From the NCBI RefSeq assembly GCF_003086295.3, contig NC_092039.1, positions 69,769,649 through 69,833,648 on the forward strand: 64,000 nucleotides of DNA, in the 5' to 3' direction. Shown piece by piece: positions 9,280-21,586 of this stretch (position 1 is its first letter; each line of letters starts with the position of its first letter). Below the pieces are notes generated by a model. The model saw only the letters and a list, made by a program, of their open reading frames with translations, was not told the origin of the DNA and did not search any database. The DNA is from Arachis hypogaea. Taxonomy: Eukaryota; Streptophyta; Magnoliopsida; Fabales; Fabaceae. Position numbers and translations under genes: made by a program.

Positions 9280-11533
9280 GAGTAGTTTTGAACTAGAGAG
9301 AAGCTTAGCACTTTTGGGAACTACTCTCTGCATATTTACTTTTCTGTACTTCTAGCATGGATTCTTCTTTTCTGCCATTTTTGATTTCTAGAGCTATGAA
9401 CAACTAAACCCCTTTCATTGGGTTAGGGAGCTCTGTTGTAATTTGATGGATCAATTATAGTTTTCATTCTTCTTCTTCTTTCTTTTCTCTTGATCTTACT
9501 AGAAAGCTTTCGATCTTAATTCAATTGGTTAGTTGTCTTGGAAAAGAAACTCTCCATAATTGGATCTCCTTTGAACCTTGGAAAAGGGATGAGGAAATCA
9601 TGCTAGAAATGCTTTCTCATGTTGGACCAAATTGGGGTTTGGATGGATATTGTGACATTTAATCCTCCCAACACTTTGATTTGGAAATACATGTGGTATA
9701 ATCAGTGACCACACTTTCATCTCTTCCCATGAGCAATTAAATCAAGGAATTGGGCAATTGTTCAAGCTTAGAGAGATTGGATTGCCAAGAAATTGGGATC
9801 CAATCACTTAAGATGGCCAAGGAGATTAATGAATGCATTGATTGAGGAAGAGATGAGAATGAACTTGATCCGGAGAATGCAACATCTCCTAAACCCAATG
9901 ATCTCCCCATTTCTGATCTTACCCATTCTATTTACTTTCTGCCATTTAATTTCCTGCTCATTATCCCAACTCCCCATTTAAGATTCTGCACTTTAATTTC
10001 TGTTATTTACTTTCTAGTCATTTAAATTCCTACATCTCAATCTCAATTCTGTTTAGCTCAACTAGCATATTCTTCTAACGAAAGTTGCTTGACCAATCAA
10101 TCCCTGTGGGATTCGACCCCATTCTATTGTGAGTTTTACTTGACGACAATTCGGTATACTTGCCGAAGGAAAATTTGTTGAGAGAAAAGTTTTCATGCAT
10201 CACACCTACCCACGCGGCCACGCACATGACGCACACGCGTAGCTTGAGAACTTCCACCTTCCATCCAAAAACCCGAGAGTTGGGCCTGCATTGTGCGAAC
10301 ATTGGGCCTAAGGCACAAACCAATCCACACGTGCGCGCACCTGGCACGTACGCGTCCTTGATCCTATTTGCACAATGCGCGCATATGCACCGTGCGCGCG
10401 CGCGCCGATAGTGCCACCTGCCCTCCTGTTACATTTTCCAGAGAGTTATGCCCACGCTGTGCCAACGTTGTGCCTTTGGCATAAACCCACACGCGCATAT
10501 GCGCCACTCTCAGAATAATCCATCGATGCGGACACACTCTGTATACGTACACGTCGTATCCATTGCACCACCGTCCGCGCGCGCGCACTATGCGTGCGTA
10601 CGCGCGGATTCCCTTCCTTCACCACATTTCTTTTCTTCTCTTCTTTCCATTCCTTTCCTTCTCCTTTCTTCTCCCCTCCTTCTACCCCTCATCCAACACT
10701 TCCAAACACCATTGATAACCATTTATTTTAGTTAACTAATTAGTTAGTTAGTTAGTTGATTAGTTAGTTTTTATTAGTTTTCATTTCATTTTCTTTTTTT
10801 TCATTGTAAGTGTTGGATTGATATTCTTGTTTACCATTAATTGCTGCTGAGTATTTAAAAGGGGATGTTTTCTTAACATCATTATGTTTATAATCCTTGT
10901 TGGATTCTATTGTTGAGGTTATATTTTGCTACTTGGTTTTGAATTTTTCATGCTTACCTTTTGAAAAATACCAAGTGATGAGAATTGCCTTCGAGCTTGT
11001 GACTCTTTTGAATTGCATGTTGTAGCTAGCAACCATGTGATTTGAACTCTCTCTTTGAGTGGGCAATTTCTTGATGGATGTTGAGCATTTACCTTAATGC
11101 CATGTATTTCATGATCATATGCATCCATATGCTTTTAGCTTGAATGCTCTCATGCTTATTTAATGCTTGTTTTACCTTACAAGCTTACTTAAAGCATCTC
11201 AAGCACACTAGGAAAAGTGATGTGCATGCTTCTTTTGTGACATGACTTTTATGCTAATGTGTGTTCTAAACCACGCAATTTAGAATTCACATACCTAATA
11301 TTTCTTAATGTCACACTAATCCACTCACCTCATTCTAGTGATCATTTCCTCATTCCAACAATTATGCTTCCTTGCTTTTGTCCCTTCTTATCTTATGGTG
11401 TTGTTTTCTATTTTTCACGAATAATGCACCACAAGCAATAACGGAAGCAAGACTAAGAACATGCAGTATAGGTTGACCTACCAGCTGAAGGTAGCAATCC
11501 GGAGCGTCGCCGTGCCCCTTGCTCATCTTTGAG

Positions 11534-11572
11534 TGCACCGAAAACGGTGCAAACTTTTAAGTGTGGGGAGGT
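11534..11572 (+). promoter_or_regulatory. Hairpin plus polypurine cassette (internal type)
   Basis: The 7 bp stem TGCACCG / CGGTGCA closes AAAA (the usual loop is AGGA, so two G-to-A changes). It is followed by AACTTTT and AAGTGTGGGGAGGT. It is not next to an LTR and corresponds to 56275-56313 in element D. Confidence 0.75.
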
Positions 11573-12301
11573 CGTCCGACCAATCGGTGATTTTGGGTGA
11601 CAAGTTTCTAATTCCAACATTTTGCATTTCATTTTAGGTTTTTAGGATTTTTACTTTCATTTTTCTACTTTTGCATATGTATACAAAATAAGCTTAGTCA
11701 AAATAATGAAAATTTTCAAAATTTCTATCTATAGGGCATCTCAATTGATTTGAGTAAAAACTTTTCATAGAACTTGCTTGAATTATATATATTATGGATC
11801 ATGTTTTGAGCTAAGAACACAAGCAAGTAAGATTTGAGCCTAATGGTGTTGTTACATCTTAGAACCACTTATTTTCCTTCTTGTGTGCATTATTCTCTTT
11901 CTATGATTGTAATCTTTGATTTGTTTGATTCTTTATGTCCATTATTTTGTGTATTCATGCATTTATATGATTGAGGCCATCATTTTATTAGCTCACTTAT
12001 CCAAATAGCCTACATTTTATCTTCCATTGTTAGCCAATTTGAGCCTACAATTAACCCACTTTGTTCTTTAATTTAGCACATTACAAGCCCTAAAGCGAAA
12101 AACAATAAATGTCCTTAATTTGGATCTTTGATTAGCTTAGGCTAGTGTGTGTGAGTATCATTCAAGTGTGGGAATCTTGGGACATTGGGAGAATAAAAGG
12201 GTAGTTTTGTATTTTTATTGAAATTATTGGGAATTGGGTACATGCTCATGTATTGATAAAATGTATAGACCTTATGCATTGATGTTCTTGTATATAATTT
12301 G

Positions 12302-12433
12302 AGAAAAAAATGAGAAAAGAAAAACAAAAGAAAAAGAAAAGAAAAAGAAAAATAATATGGAAAAGAAAATAAAAAATAGAAAAAGAAAGAAACAAAGAAA
12401 AAGAAAGGAATAAAAAGGGGGCAAAATGCCCCA
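12302..12433 (+). repeat. Long polypurine tract and GGGGCAAAATGCCCC hairpin
   Basis: More than 100 bases almost free of pyrimidines (GAAA/AAAG runs), ending in GGGGGCAAAATGCCCC, which can pair GGGGCA with TGCCCC. The equivalent in the other orientation is at 6737-6866, and a decayed form is at 57045-57140. Confidence 0.7.
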
Positions 12434-13033
12434 AAGCAAAGTTCAATAAGGATCTATGCATAATTGTTGTGAAATGAAAAGAAAATGCATGAGTATGTGA
12501 AAAAGTGAGAAAAATGGGTAGTTAGGTTAGCTTTAAAATTGTATAGGATGTCATAGGTTAGGTGGGAAGTTTAAGCTTATCAAAGATTCAAATTCCAAGC
12601 TCACTTAACCATATATGCATCTTTACCTTGACCCTAGCCCCATTACAACCTAAAGAAAATACCTCATTATACTTGTATGCATGCATGAGATAAATGTCGA
12701 TTGCTAGAAGAAGAACAAATCTTGGAAAGCATGATTAGGAGAGAATTGAGTGCATCAACCCTAAACACTTGAGCGAATAGAGTGCAAACACATCCGATGA
12801 GGGTTTGATGCTCAACTTCATGTTTTCACCTACAATCATCTCTTCATGCAAGTTTGAAAAAAATATTTAATAACTCAATTCAATTGTGGATTAGACTTGC
12901 TAGTCCTTAGCCCTTGTGCATATATGCTTCTTGGAAATTGATTTATTTTGACCAAGCAATTGCATTCATTTAGATAGTTGCATTTAGATAGGTTACACAT
13001 AGTTTAGTTCCATTGAATAAATGTCATAGGGGG

Positions 13034-14013
13034 ATTCACTCACTTAGATTCATTCACACTCATTAGGATTAGTTTAGAGTTAGTTTTAGAGAGAGAAGCT
13101 CTCACTTCTCTCTAGGATTAGGATTAGGATTAGGTTTAGTTCTTAGATCTAGATTCTCATTCATTCTTTCTTCTACTTCTACTTCTCAATTCCTTGTAGT
13201 TACATTCATTCTTCTTCCATTCTTTTGTTGTAATCTCTTTTATGTTGTTCTTGTGTTTTGTTGTAGATCAACTTTTGTTTCTCTTACTCTCTTTCAATTC
13301 AATCAAGGTAATTCATAATAAGTGTGTTCTTTTAATTGTTGTTGTTAATTCTTTTCAATAATTGTTGTTTGATTCTATTCTTGTTATCAATTTACTATGC
13401 TTTTCTTTTGTACCTTCCAAGTGTTTGATGAAATGCTTGGTTGGGTTTTAGTGTAGGTTTTGTTCCTCTTGGTCTTGGTTGAGTAATTAGTGACTCTTGA
13501 GTTATCTAATTCCTTTGTTGATTGATAATTAGAAGTTGCTAATTGATTTGAATGCCTCTAAAGCTAGTTTTTCCTTTAGGAGTTGATTAGGATTTGAGGA
13601 ATCAAATTGATTCATCCACTTGAATTTCCCCCATGGTTAAAGGTTAACTAAGTGGGAGCAATGGACAATTTGTTGTCACAATTGAGGAGGATAACTAGGA
13701 TATGACTTCCAGTTTTCATACCTTGCCAAGAGATTTCTTCATTATTAATTTATTAATTTCTGCAAACCATTTCTCTCATCCAAAACCTTTTCGAACCCAA
13801 ACACTATTTTCCATAACCAATAATAAATCATACTTCCCTGTAATTCCTTGAGAAGACGACCCGAGATTTGAATACTTCGGTTTATAAATTTTATTGGGTT
13901 TGTTACTTGTGATAACCAAAACGTTTGTAAGAAAGGACTTTTGTTGGTTTAGAAACTATACTTGCAATGGGAATTTATTCTGAATTCTAGACCATGCAAA
14001 AGTTCTCTCTTCA
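13034..14013 (+). repeat. 5'-truncated LTR, end of the plus-strand A-type fragment
   Basis: Closely matches 14998-15950 (the 3' two thirds of the neighbouring solo LTR), including GGGGATTCACTCACTTAGAT. It lacks the first approximately 500 bp. It abuts the ORF2 pseudogene at 14014. Confidence 0.8.
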
Positions 14014-16685
14014 TCGGGCTAAGAGGGGATGTCGCCACCGGATCAGAGCTTGAGGTGCTCATAGCGTCGCTTATGGCGACGTCAGGCCTCTCATAATGGC
14101 GCCTGTAGCGGCGATCCATCTGATCCATGTGGTCAAAGAGGTGGTGCACCAGATGATAGATAAGCTCAAGAGCAGGTGGAGCTGCAGTGGATGGGGCTGC
14201 AGCAGGGGATGCTGAAGGAGCGGCTGAAGCGGAAGGGGCAGCTGAAGATGTGGGCACATCAGCAGAATCAGTGAGGAAAGTCGGCCGGTAACCCAAGGCG
14301 AGGAACTACCTGTTGTGAGGGATAATCTTTCGGCACTCTGCAGCAGGTGGCTTCTCATCATCGAGCAGCCAGGGTACGTCAGCTCGGCGGCCAAGCAGAG
14401 TAATCAGATAGGGGAAAGGAGGGTGCCCCGGATGTGGACCCCAGCCATGTAGTACCAGATGAAGCGGGGTAGATAAAGGTCCTTACCCTTGATAAACTCC
14501 ATTTGTAGGGTTTATCTTGTATTGATTTTAAGGGATTTTATCACCTTTTACCCACATTTATTCAATGAATTAGCATGATTTTGTGATTGTCTCCTTATTT
14601 GTGCTTAGATGTGAAAACATGCTTTTTAGGCCTTTAACTTGATGATTTTAATCTCCCTTTGATTCCACTAGATGCCTTGATGTGTTTGTTAGTGATTTCA
14701 GATTGAAAAGGCTAGGAATAGATCAAAGGAGTGAAGAGGAAAGCATGCAAAGTGGAGAAGATCAAGAAAAGCCAAAGAGTTGAACTCGCCCATGGACGCG
14801 CGCGCTCACAAGGCGCTTACGCGCACCTTGCGAATCACCCCATGGTTGCGTACGCGTGCTTTGCGCATACGCGTTGGTGCTGGTTTATGATTTTTTAATG
14901 AAAACATGGCCAGCAAATTCAGAAGGGTTGTGGGGCCCAATCCCAACCAACTTTGGCGCCAAAGATGCTATTTAAAGCCAAGGATAGAAGAGAAAAGGGG
15001 ATTCACTCACTTAGATTCATTCACACTCATTAGGATTAGTTTAGAGTTAGTTTTAGAGAGAGAAGCTCTCACTTCTCTCTATGATTAGGATTAGGATTAG
15101 GTTTAGTTCTTAGATCTAGATTTTCATTCATTCTTTCTTCTACTTCTACTTCTCAATTCCTTGTAGTTACATTCATTCTTCTTCCATTCTTTTGTTGTAA
15201 TCTCTTTTATGTTGTTCTTGTGTTTTGTTGTAGATCTACTTTTGTTTCTCCTACTCTTTCAATTCAATCAAGGTAATTCATAATAAGTGTGTTCTTTTAA
15301 TTGTTGTTGTTAATTCTTTTCAATAATTGTTGTTTGATTCTATTCTTGTTATTTGTACCTTCCAAGTGTTTGATGAAATGCTTGGTTGGGTTTTAGTGTA
15401 GGTTTCGTTCCTCTTGGCCTTGGTTGAGTAATTAGTGACTCTTGAGTTATCTAATTCCTTCGTTGATTGATAATTAGAAGTTGCTAATTGATTTGAATGC
15501 CTCTAAAGCTAGTTTTTCCTTTAGGAGTTGATTAGGACTTGAGGAATCAAATTTATTCATCTGCTTGACTTTCCCCCATTGTTAGAGGTTAACTAAGTGG
15601 GAGCAATGAACAATTTGTTGTCACAATTGAGGAGGATAACTAGGATAGGACTTCTAATTCTCATATCTTGCCAAGAGCTTTGTTAGTTGTTAGTTTATTT
15701 TCCTTGCCATTTATAATTCTTGTCTAAAATCTCAAAAACCCCAAAATAACTCATAACCAATAACAAGACACTTTATTGTAATTCCTAGGTAGAACGACCC
15801 GAGGTTCCAATACTTCGGTTTATAAATTTAGGGGTTTGTTTTATTGACAAACAACTTTTTGTATGAAAGGACTGTTGTTGGTTTAGAAACTATACTTTAC
15901 AATGAGAATTCATTAGTGAATTTCTAAACCACACAAAAGTCTAATCATCAACCCTGCATCACACACCAGATGAGGGTAATCATGGCAGCTGGCACCTCCG
16001 TCTCATGAGTGCTCGGCATGATGTAATTACTCAGAATTTGTTGCCAGAGCCAGGCCTCATCATTCAAATACTGGAGCCTGATTCCCTTGGATGCCAGTGG
16101 ATTCTTTCCCATGACCCATGGAGCAGTAGGATCAAGGGTGACTTTCTGCTTGACTGCGTCCCAGTCAAATCTCATAAATCTCATATCCTCTTCAGCCCTT
16201 TGGTAACCGTCAAGCTAATCTGTCTTAGGTGGGAGCTGGAGGATGTCTTCAATGGCTTCCTCAGTAATCAAAATTTGCTTCCCACTGAGGTGCACTGCAT
16301 CTAGGGAAGTTTTGAAGTAGTTACAGTAGAATTCTCTGACCTAGGAAGCATTTACCTCTGTCAAGTTCCTTTCCAGGAAGAACTAGCCTCTTTGTTTAAT
16401 CTGTTCAGAAGTGTACTGCTAAAATTCTGCTGGAATTTTGAGAGTTCATTCCAGGTAGAAGTTCCTGGAAGTGGCAAAAATAGGATATTTGAGCTCACAG
16501 TATTTTTTACCAAACTTGATGGGGTCTGTTGCAGGGATCAATTGATTAGCCTTTTCCTGCGAGGTAAAGTTCTTCTCCCGCCAGGAATCATCATGTAAAA
16601 TATCAATGATGGTCATAGAGGCTTCACCTCGTTTCCTTTTGCCTGTAGTGGCCTTAGCCTTTCCTTTGCCTTTAGGGTCAAACAT
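14014..16685 (-). pseudogene. ORF2 pseudogene, split by a solo LTR
   Basis: The minus-strand frame starts with ATG at 16685 (MFDPKGKGKAKATTGKRKR) and keeps one reading frame to 15951 without an indel, but carries five in-frame stops (one TGA, four TAG). At least one TAG replaces the Trp of the SWVQEF motif seen intact in the copy at 1-498. A solo LTR (14490-15950, TSD ACCCT) follows, after which the protein resumes (KDLYLPRFIWYYMAG), with one frameshift near 14430 and another TAG near 14306. The C-terminal region is Ala/Pro/Ser-rich with LVHHLFDHM. The 3' end is cut by the LTR at 14013. Confidence 0.75.
14490..15950 (+). mobile_element. Solo LTR, TSD ACCCT
   Basis: 1461 bp, starting TGATAAACTCC and ending AATCATCA, with identical 5 bp flanks ACCCT (14485-14489 and 15951-15955). 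No internal sequence remains. A terminal hairpin pairs GATAAAC-CC with GGGTTTATC. ACGCG palindromes lie near 14790-14880. Confidence 0.93.
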
Positions 16686-18301
16686 CCTGAAAAGTAGAAG
16701 TTCTAGGATATAATTGAAGAAGTAAAGCAAGAAAACAGGTAGGCAAATAGCAATATAAGCACAGAATGGCAACAGAGCAAGAGAAGCATGAATTGAGTCA
16801 CACATATGTGCACTTTGGATTGTGTTTGAATGAAAAGGTCTGAATATAAAAAGGACAATCCAAAATATATAATGAGTAGAATTCAAGTTAATTAAGAAAA
16901 ACAATGATCATGCCCGAGTTAAAAAGTTAAAGTAGTCAAGCAAAAGGAGAAGTTAGCAAGTTAAGAGGTTAGTAGGTAAAAAAGAGGTTAGAAAGTGAAA
17001 GCAGTGAGTTAGCGAAAAGAAAGTTAGAGTAAGTGGCATGATAATAATTTCTTAGTTAACAATAAATTTTACAAATTTAAAGAACAAGTGACTCATATTC
17101 AAGAAAAGATTTCAGTTTAATTGATGATAATTCAAATAGATGCAAATGAAAATAAAATCATCAATAATGTAATTTATGGACCGGGGAATCAAAAGAAATA
17201 AGGATGTTGGCCCGTGCAATCATGAATTTGTGTGGTGGTAGCCAAGTAAGGCAAAGTAGCAAGTTTCCAAACTCAATATAGGAAAACAATTTACAGAAAA
17301 TTGGGCAGCATTCCGGCTAAAATTAGATATTCCCGGGAAATAAACAGCAAGAAAAAACAGTTCATAGGAGAATAAAAAGTGCTGCAGGGAGTCACAAATA
17401 GCATGAACATGAATGAATAGTGTAACAACAGCATCAAATATAAAAAAAATAGCATATGAACAGGATGAGCATTACAGGCAGATTAAAATTACGGAATAGA
17501 TAAACAAGTAACAAGAACGGCGCAAGTATCAGACCTAAATCCACTAACCACATCCTAGCTACCTAACCACCTAGAATCTATTACGAACATGCATCTCTAA
17601 CTATCCTAAATTTAACAAATTCGGATAAATACACAACTAATTAGGAATGATAAAGAAATTGGTATACGGCGGAACCTGGTATGTGTATGAACAAGGGATA
17701 GGGCAGAGGGAAGGTGGTGGTGATGCTACGGCGCTGGGAGGGAGCACGGCGGTACGGCGGTGGAGCAGGGGTGGGCTAGGGTAATGGAAGGGAGGGAGGG
17801 TGGAAGGGGCGAGTGTTTGGGGATGTTGTGGGTTGCGGCGCTGAAAGGGTTGCTTGGTGGCGAAGGTGGCGGCGCAGTGGTTGGTGGTCGCTGGTAGGGG
17901 GAGTGGTGGAAGAGGTGGTTGAGAGGGAAGGGAGGGGAAGAAGAAAAGAAGGGAGAGAGAGGAGGTGTTGCGGGGGTAGCGCGGTGGTCTGGCGGCTGGC
18001 GTGGTGGTTGTTGGTGGCTGGGGGGAGAGAGTTGCAAAGGAGGAAGGAGAGGGGGTGGCTGGGGTTTGGGATGCGATGGGTTAGGGTTCCCGTGATTTGG
18101 GGTTAGTGATCGCAAATCCCCACGAACGCGTGGAACACGCGATCGCGTGATTTGGGGAAAAGATGGGTGACGCGGACGCGTGAAGCACACGAACGCGTCG
18201 CTGGAATTTGTGCTAGACGCACAGTTTCAGCATCGTTTTGGCGCAGCTCTCTGTTTCTATTTAGGGGGCCAAAGAATCCATGCTTTCGCGTGGGGTGAGT
18301 A
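16686..18301 (-). other. Leader region of the ORF2 pseudogene
   Basis: AT-rich to about 17640, then G-rich (17650-18110), then ACGCG palindromes (18110-18260). This is the same order as 499-2420 upstream of the other ORF2. The Pro-rich and Gly/Trp-rich open frames at 17726-18190 are composition artefacts. No gene is supported. Confidence 0.55.
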
Positions 18302-19666
18302 TGGTGCAGGTGACGTGTTCGCGAGTATGGGTCGATCCCATGAGGATTGATGGATCAAGAAACAATGATTGATTGATTGGTTTAGTTAGGCAAGCAGAAA
18401 TTGATTTTGAGATGTTTAAAAGGTTTAAGTTCGAATTCAAAAGATCAAAAGTATAGACAATTAATAAATTTGGGAATAAAATATGGATAAACAGTTAAGG
18501 CTTCAGAGTTATCTATTTTTCCAGATTAACTTTTCTTACTAACTATTTTAATTATGTAGGATTTAATTTATGGCAAACTATATGTGACTAGACCCTAATT
18601 CCTTAGATCTTCCTAGTCTCCTCTAAAATTCATTAACTGCCAATTCCTTGGTCAATTAATTCCAATTAAAGGGTACATGATCAAATTCCAGTTTGCATGC
18701 CACAAAAACTCTAATTACCCAAAGAATAAAAGAATTATATGTCACGTATCCCGTTAAATCCAGATAATTAGAATTTAGGAGAATATATTTTCAAGCTGTT
18801 GTTCAAGTATAGAGCTTTTCCAAGTTATACAAGAACTCAAATAGAAAGAGGGTCATACTTCCGTTCCACCCAAATTCATAAGATAAAGAATGAAAACAAT
18901 TCTTAAATATAAATCCAAAATATAAATTAAAATAGAAAAAGTAATAAACTCAATCCATACAAATAAACAGAGCTCCTAACCTTAACAGTGGAGGTTTAGT
19001 TGCTCATGGAATATAGAATGTAAATTTGTATAGAATTCCCTAATGGAATCCCTCTAATCTAATCTAATGTAATGTCATCTCCTTTTTATAACTAATCCTA
19101 ATTAATTTAAAATCTAATTATCTAAAAATAAAAATAAAAATAATATCTTTTCCTAAAAGATAAGATTTGAATTTAAATTCGAATTAATTAACAGATTTTC
19201 AATTGATGGGTGGAGACCACTTGCTTTGTCCATTCTACAGCTTTTAATCTGTGTTTTCTGGGCTAGAAAGTGGGTCAAAACAGCCCAGAAATCACCCCCA
19301 GCATTTTCTGTATTATTGCAGATCACGTATATGACGCGTCCGCGTCATCCACGCGCTCGCGTCATTTTTGCAGATTCCAGTCCACGCGTTCGCGTCAAGC
19401 ACGCGATCGCGTCATTGCGATTTCTCCATTCCACGCGGTCACGTAAGCCATGCATCCGCGTCGGTCTTCGCTGGTCATCTCTTTGGTTTCTTCTTTTTCT
19501 CTGTAGAAACTTCATCAAATCCCTTCGAATGCTACCTAAAATAAATAAAATTGCACAAAACTCAAAATAGCATCCATACTGGCTAAAATATAATTAATTC
19601 TTTATTAAACTCAACAATTTAGATGCAAATTCACTAGGAAAAGATAGACAAGATGCTCACGCATCA
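18302..19666 (-). repeat. 3' LTR of element C
   Basis: About 1365 bp, ending GCTCACGCATCA before the polypurine tract. The outermost approximately 75 bp differ from the other two copies (35330 and 37196), apparently through a small deletion, so the exact left edge is uncertain. It contains ACGCG palindromes at 19330-19470. Confidence 0.75.
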
Positions 19667-19704
19667 CAACACCAAACTTAAACTGTTGCTTGTCCTCAAG
19701 CAAC
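19667..19704 (-). promoter_or_regulatory. Hairpin plus polypurine tract at 3' LTR of C
   Basis: The 8 bp stem GTTGCTTG / CAAGCAAC closes AGGA (19685-19704) and is followed by AGTTTAAGTTTGGTGTTG and the LTR. The polypurine tract differs from A/B/D but the architecture is the same. Confidence 0.8.
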
Positions 19705-19995
19705 CAAAACTAATATAGGCTTAGGATGTGAATTTGCATGAGAATGAGAGTTTGATTAAGCTCATGTCTCTTTTTATAGTGGGGTTTATAACTGTAATCC
19801 TGAATAGTTTTGGCATTTCACTCTCCTGTGAATCAGAAGGATGTCATTGTCATTCGGAATTAGAAACTGGATAATATTATGAATTCTCTTATCTTTACAT
19901 TTCAGTTTAATCCTTGAACACAGCAACATTTACTTTAATTTATTTTTCTTTGGTGCTTTGCACCTTGAGCCTAGCCGTGACTTTAAATGTTTTTT

Positions 19996-20300
19996 CTCAA
20001 GAGTTACTTGACACAAAAATACCACAAGCACTTAACTGGGGAACTCCCTTTGAGTTTTGATTTTTCTTTCAGTTACTCCCAGACAGTGGTGCTCAAAGCC
20101 TTTGGCATACTCTGTTAAACGCACTTGATCTCGACTCTAAGTGTTCTGTCTCAAGGATTACTTGACACAATCACACCACAAGTATATGACTAGGGAAACA
20201 ACTCTTTGAGCTTTTAATCATGTCTGACCTCCCTAGTCATTGATGCTCAGAGCCTTGGACCTTCCTTTTATTATTATTTATTTATTTATATAATGATTTT
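19996..20300. repeat. 154 bp diverged direct repeat
   Basis: CTCAAG-N-GTTACTTGACAC starts units at 19996 and 20150, and GCTCA-AGCC-type ends recur at 20091 and 20244. An inverted relative at 36731-36900 retains the same sequence. Non-coding. Confidence 0.7.
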
Positions 20301-20829
20301 TTCTTTTGTTGTTTCTTTTACTTCAAGGATTAAATTTTTGTTTATTTTAGAGAAGTAATAATAATTCTCTAAATTCCTGTTCCTTATACATCAACATCCC
20401 TAGATTCAAATTCAAATATGCATTGTTCATATCATGCATTCAAAAATCACAAAAAATACCACCACTTTTAAGTAAATGAGACTTTCTTAAAATTAGACTC
20501 AATTTCTCATGCAATACATCACTTCTTTTCTTCTTTTCTTTTTAGATTCAAGTTCAGTGAGTGGTACATAAAACATCTTTTCTGCATTAAAGAAATAAAA
20601 AAACTAGTCCTAGAATTCTAACTAATAAAAGATCATGCAATAAACAAAGCAAAATAGCAGAAAGCCAGAACATAACATAGAAGAATAGGGGAGGAATAAA
20701 AATGAAAGGAACTCAACCACTTAGTTATCCTAGCAGTCGTATTATTCTTCATGTTGTGCTCCTCCGTGAAGATGATTCGCCTCCCTTTTGGTGCCATAGG
20801 AATAAGCAAAAAAGCTTTAAGCAAAGCGT

Positions 20830-20867
20830 CAACACCAAACTTAAAGGTTTGCTTGTCCTCAAGCAAA
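20830..20867 (-). promoter_or_regulatory. Second, internal hairpin plus polypurine cassette of C
   Basis: The 8 bp stem TTTGCTTG / CAAGCAAA closes AGGA (20848-20867) and is followed by CCTTTAAGTTTGGTGTTG. It lies 1.16 kb inside the LTR-adjacent copy. A small open frame on the minus strand (MAPKGRRIIF, from about 20794 to 20633) follows it. Whether it is translated is unknown. Confidence 0.75.
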
Positions 20868-20994
20868 TAAGAACTGAAAATAGAGAGAGATAAATATTAT
20901 GAGGAACGAAAAATAAAAGGATAAAAGAATAAGAGAGAATTAGGATTGGGAGAGAGAAAGAGAGAAAGAAAACTGGGCGGCAAACTAGTGTGGC

Positions 20995-21405
20995 GCAAGC
21001 GACACGAACGCGTGGGGCACGCGTTCGCGTGATTGCCTTTTTATTAGTTGACGCGGTTGCGTCGCTCACGCGGTCGCATGACCCATGTTATGCTTCGGGT
21101 GTGAGTGCAGCCTCGCGCCTGCACAACTCTCTGTTCGAATTTAAATATTTGCCAAATTAGGGGTGACGCAATCGCGTGGGGCATGCGATCGCGTGAGTGG
21201 CTTCAGAAGGGAATGACGCGGACGCGTCGGCGACGCGTTCGCGTGATAGGGATTATGCGTCTAGCACCAAGCCATCACCATTCCAGCACAATATTTGGTT
21301 GTGCACCCTTTTTACGTCGAAAATCAATGCACGCGGCCGCGTGGGTCACGCGGTCGCGTGGGAGGCTAATATTCCCACATGACGCGGACGCGTCGGCGAT
21401 GGCAT
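20995..21405. repeat. ACGCGNNCGCGT palindrome doublets (element C)
   Basis: Repeated pairs such as GACGCGGACGCGTC and GACGCGTTCGCGTG, spaced by 4-6 bases, between the gag-protease frame and the internal polypurine cassette. Confidence 0.85.
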
Positions 21406-21586
21406 TTTTTTTTATAGCTTGAGATGTTCGGTTCCTGGGAGAACATAGCTGCATAGTAAGAACTCAATAAAAATAAAATAAGAAAATTACTACTATAAAA
21501 AAATAAAAATAGCTAAGGATACGAAATTATCGGGTTGCCTCCTGACAAGCGCTTCTTTATCGTCACTAGCTTGACAGTCAGCTCCT

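Larger units (their letters stand above)
8308..10202 (+). repeat. LTR (probable solo LTR) carrying a TAACGTT hairpin array
   Basis: About 1.9 kb with LTR character: palindromes at the 5' side (8345-9110), a TATA box TATAAATA at 9272-9279, pyrimidine-rich leader DNA, and an end (GAGAAAAGTTTTCATGCATCA) like that of the solo LTR at 31932-33809. CACCT flanks both sides (8303-8307 and 10203-10207), a candidate target duplication. The left end does not begin with TG, so the left boundary is tentative. 9111-10202 contains no gene. Confidence 0.6.
10203..14013 (+). mobile_element. 3' part of a plus-strand A-type element
   Basis: Collinear with 54780-57730 of element D. It has an ACGCG array (10203-10620), TTAG repeats near 10735, the relic of a short basic ORF at 11425 (stop after five codons), a hairpin plus polypurine cassette (11534-11572) and the non-coding spacer. 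At about 13033 it jumps directly into the middle of an LTR (13034-14013), so the LTR-adjacent polypurine tract and the first part of the LTR are deleted. The 5' half, including ORF1, is missing. Confidence 0.75.

Noticed and set aside
17726..18190. Pro/Ser-rich minus-strand ORF and Trp/Gly-rich plus-strand ORF
   Set aside because: Shadow frames of a G-rich leader upstream of the ORF2 pseudogene.
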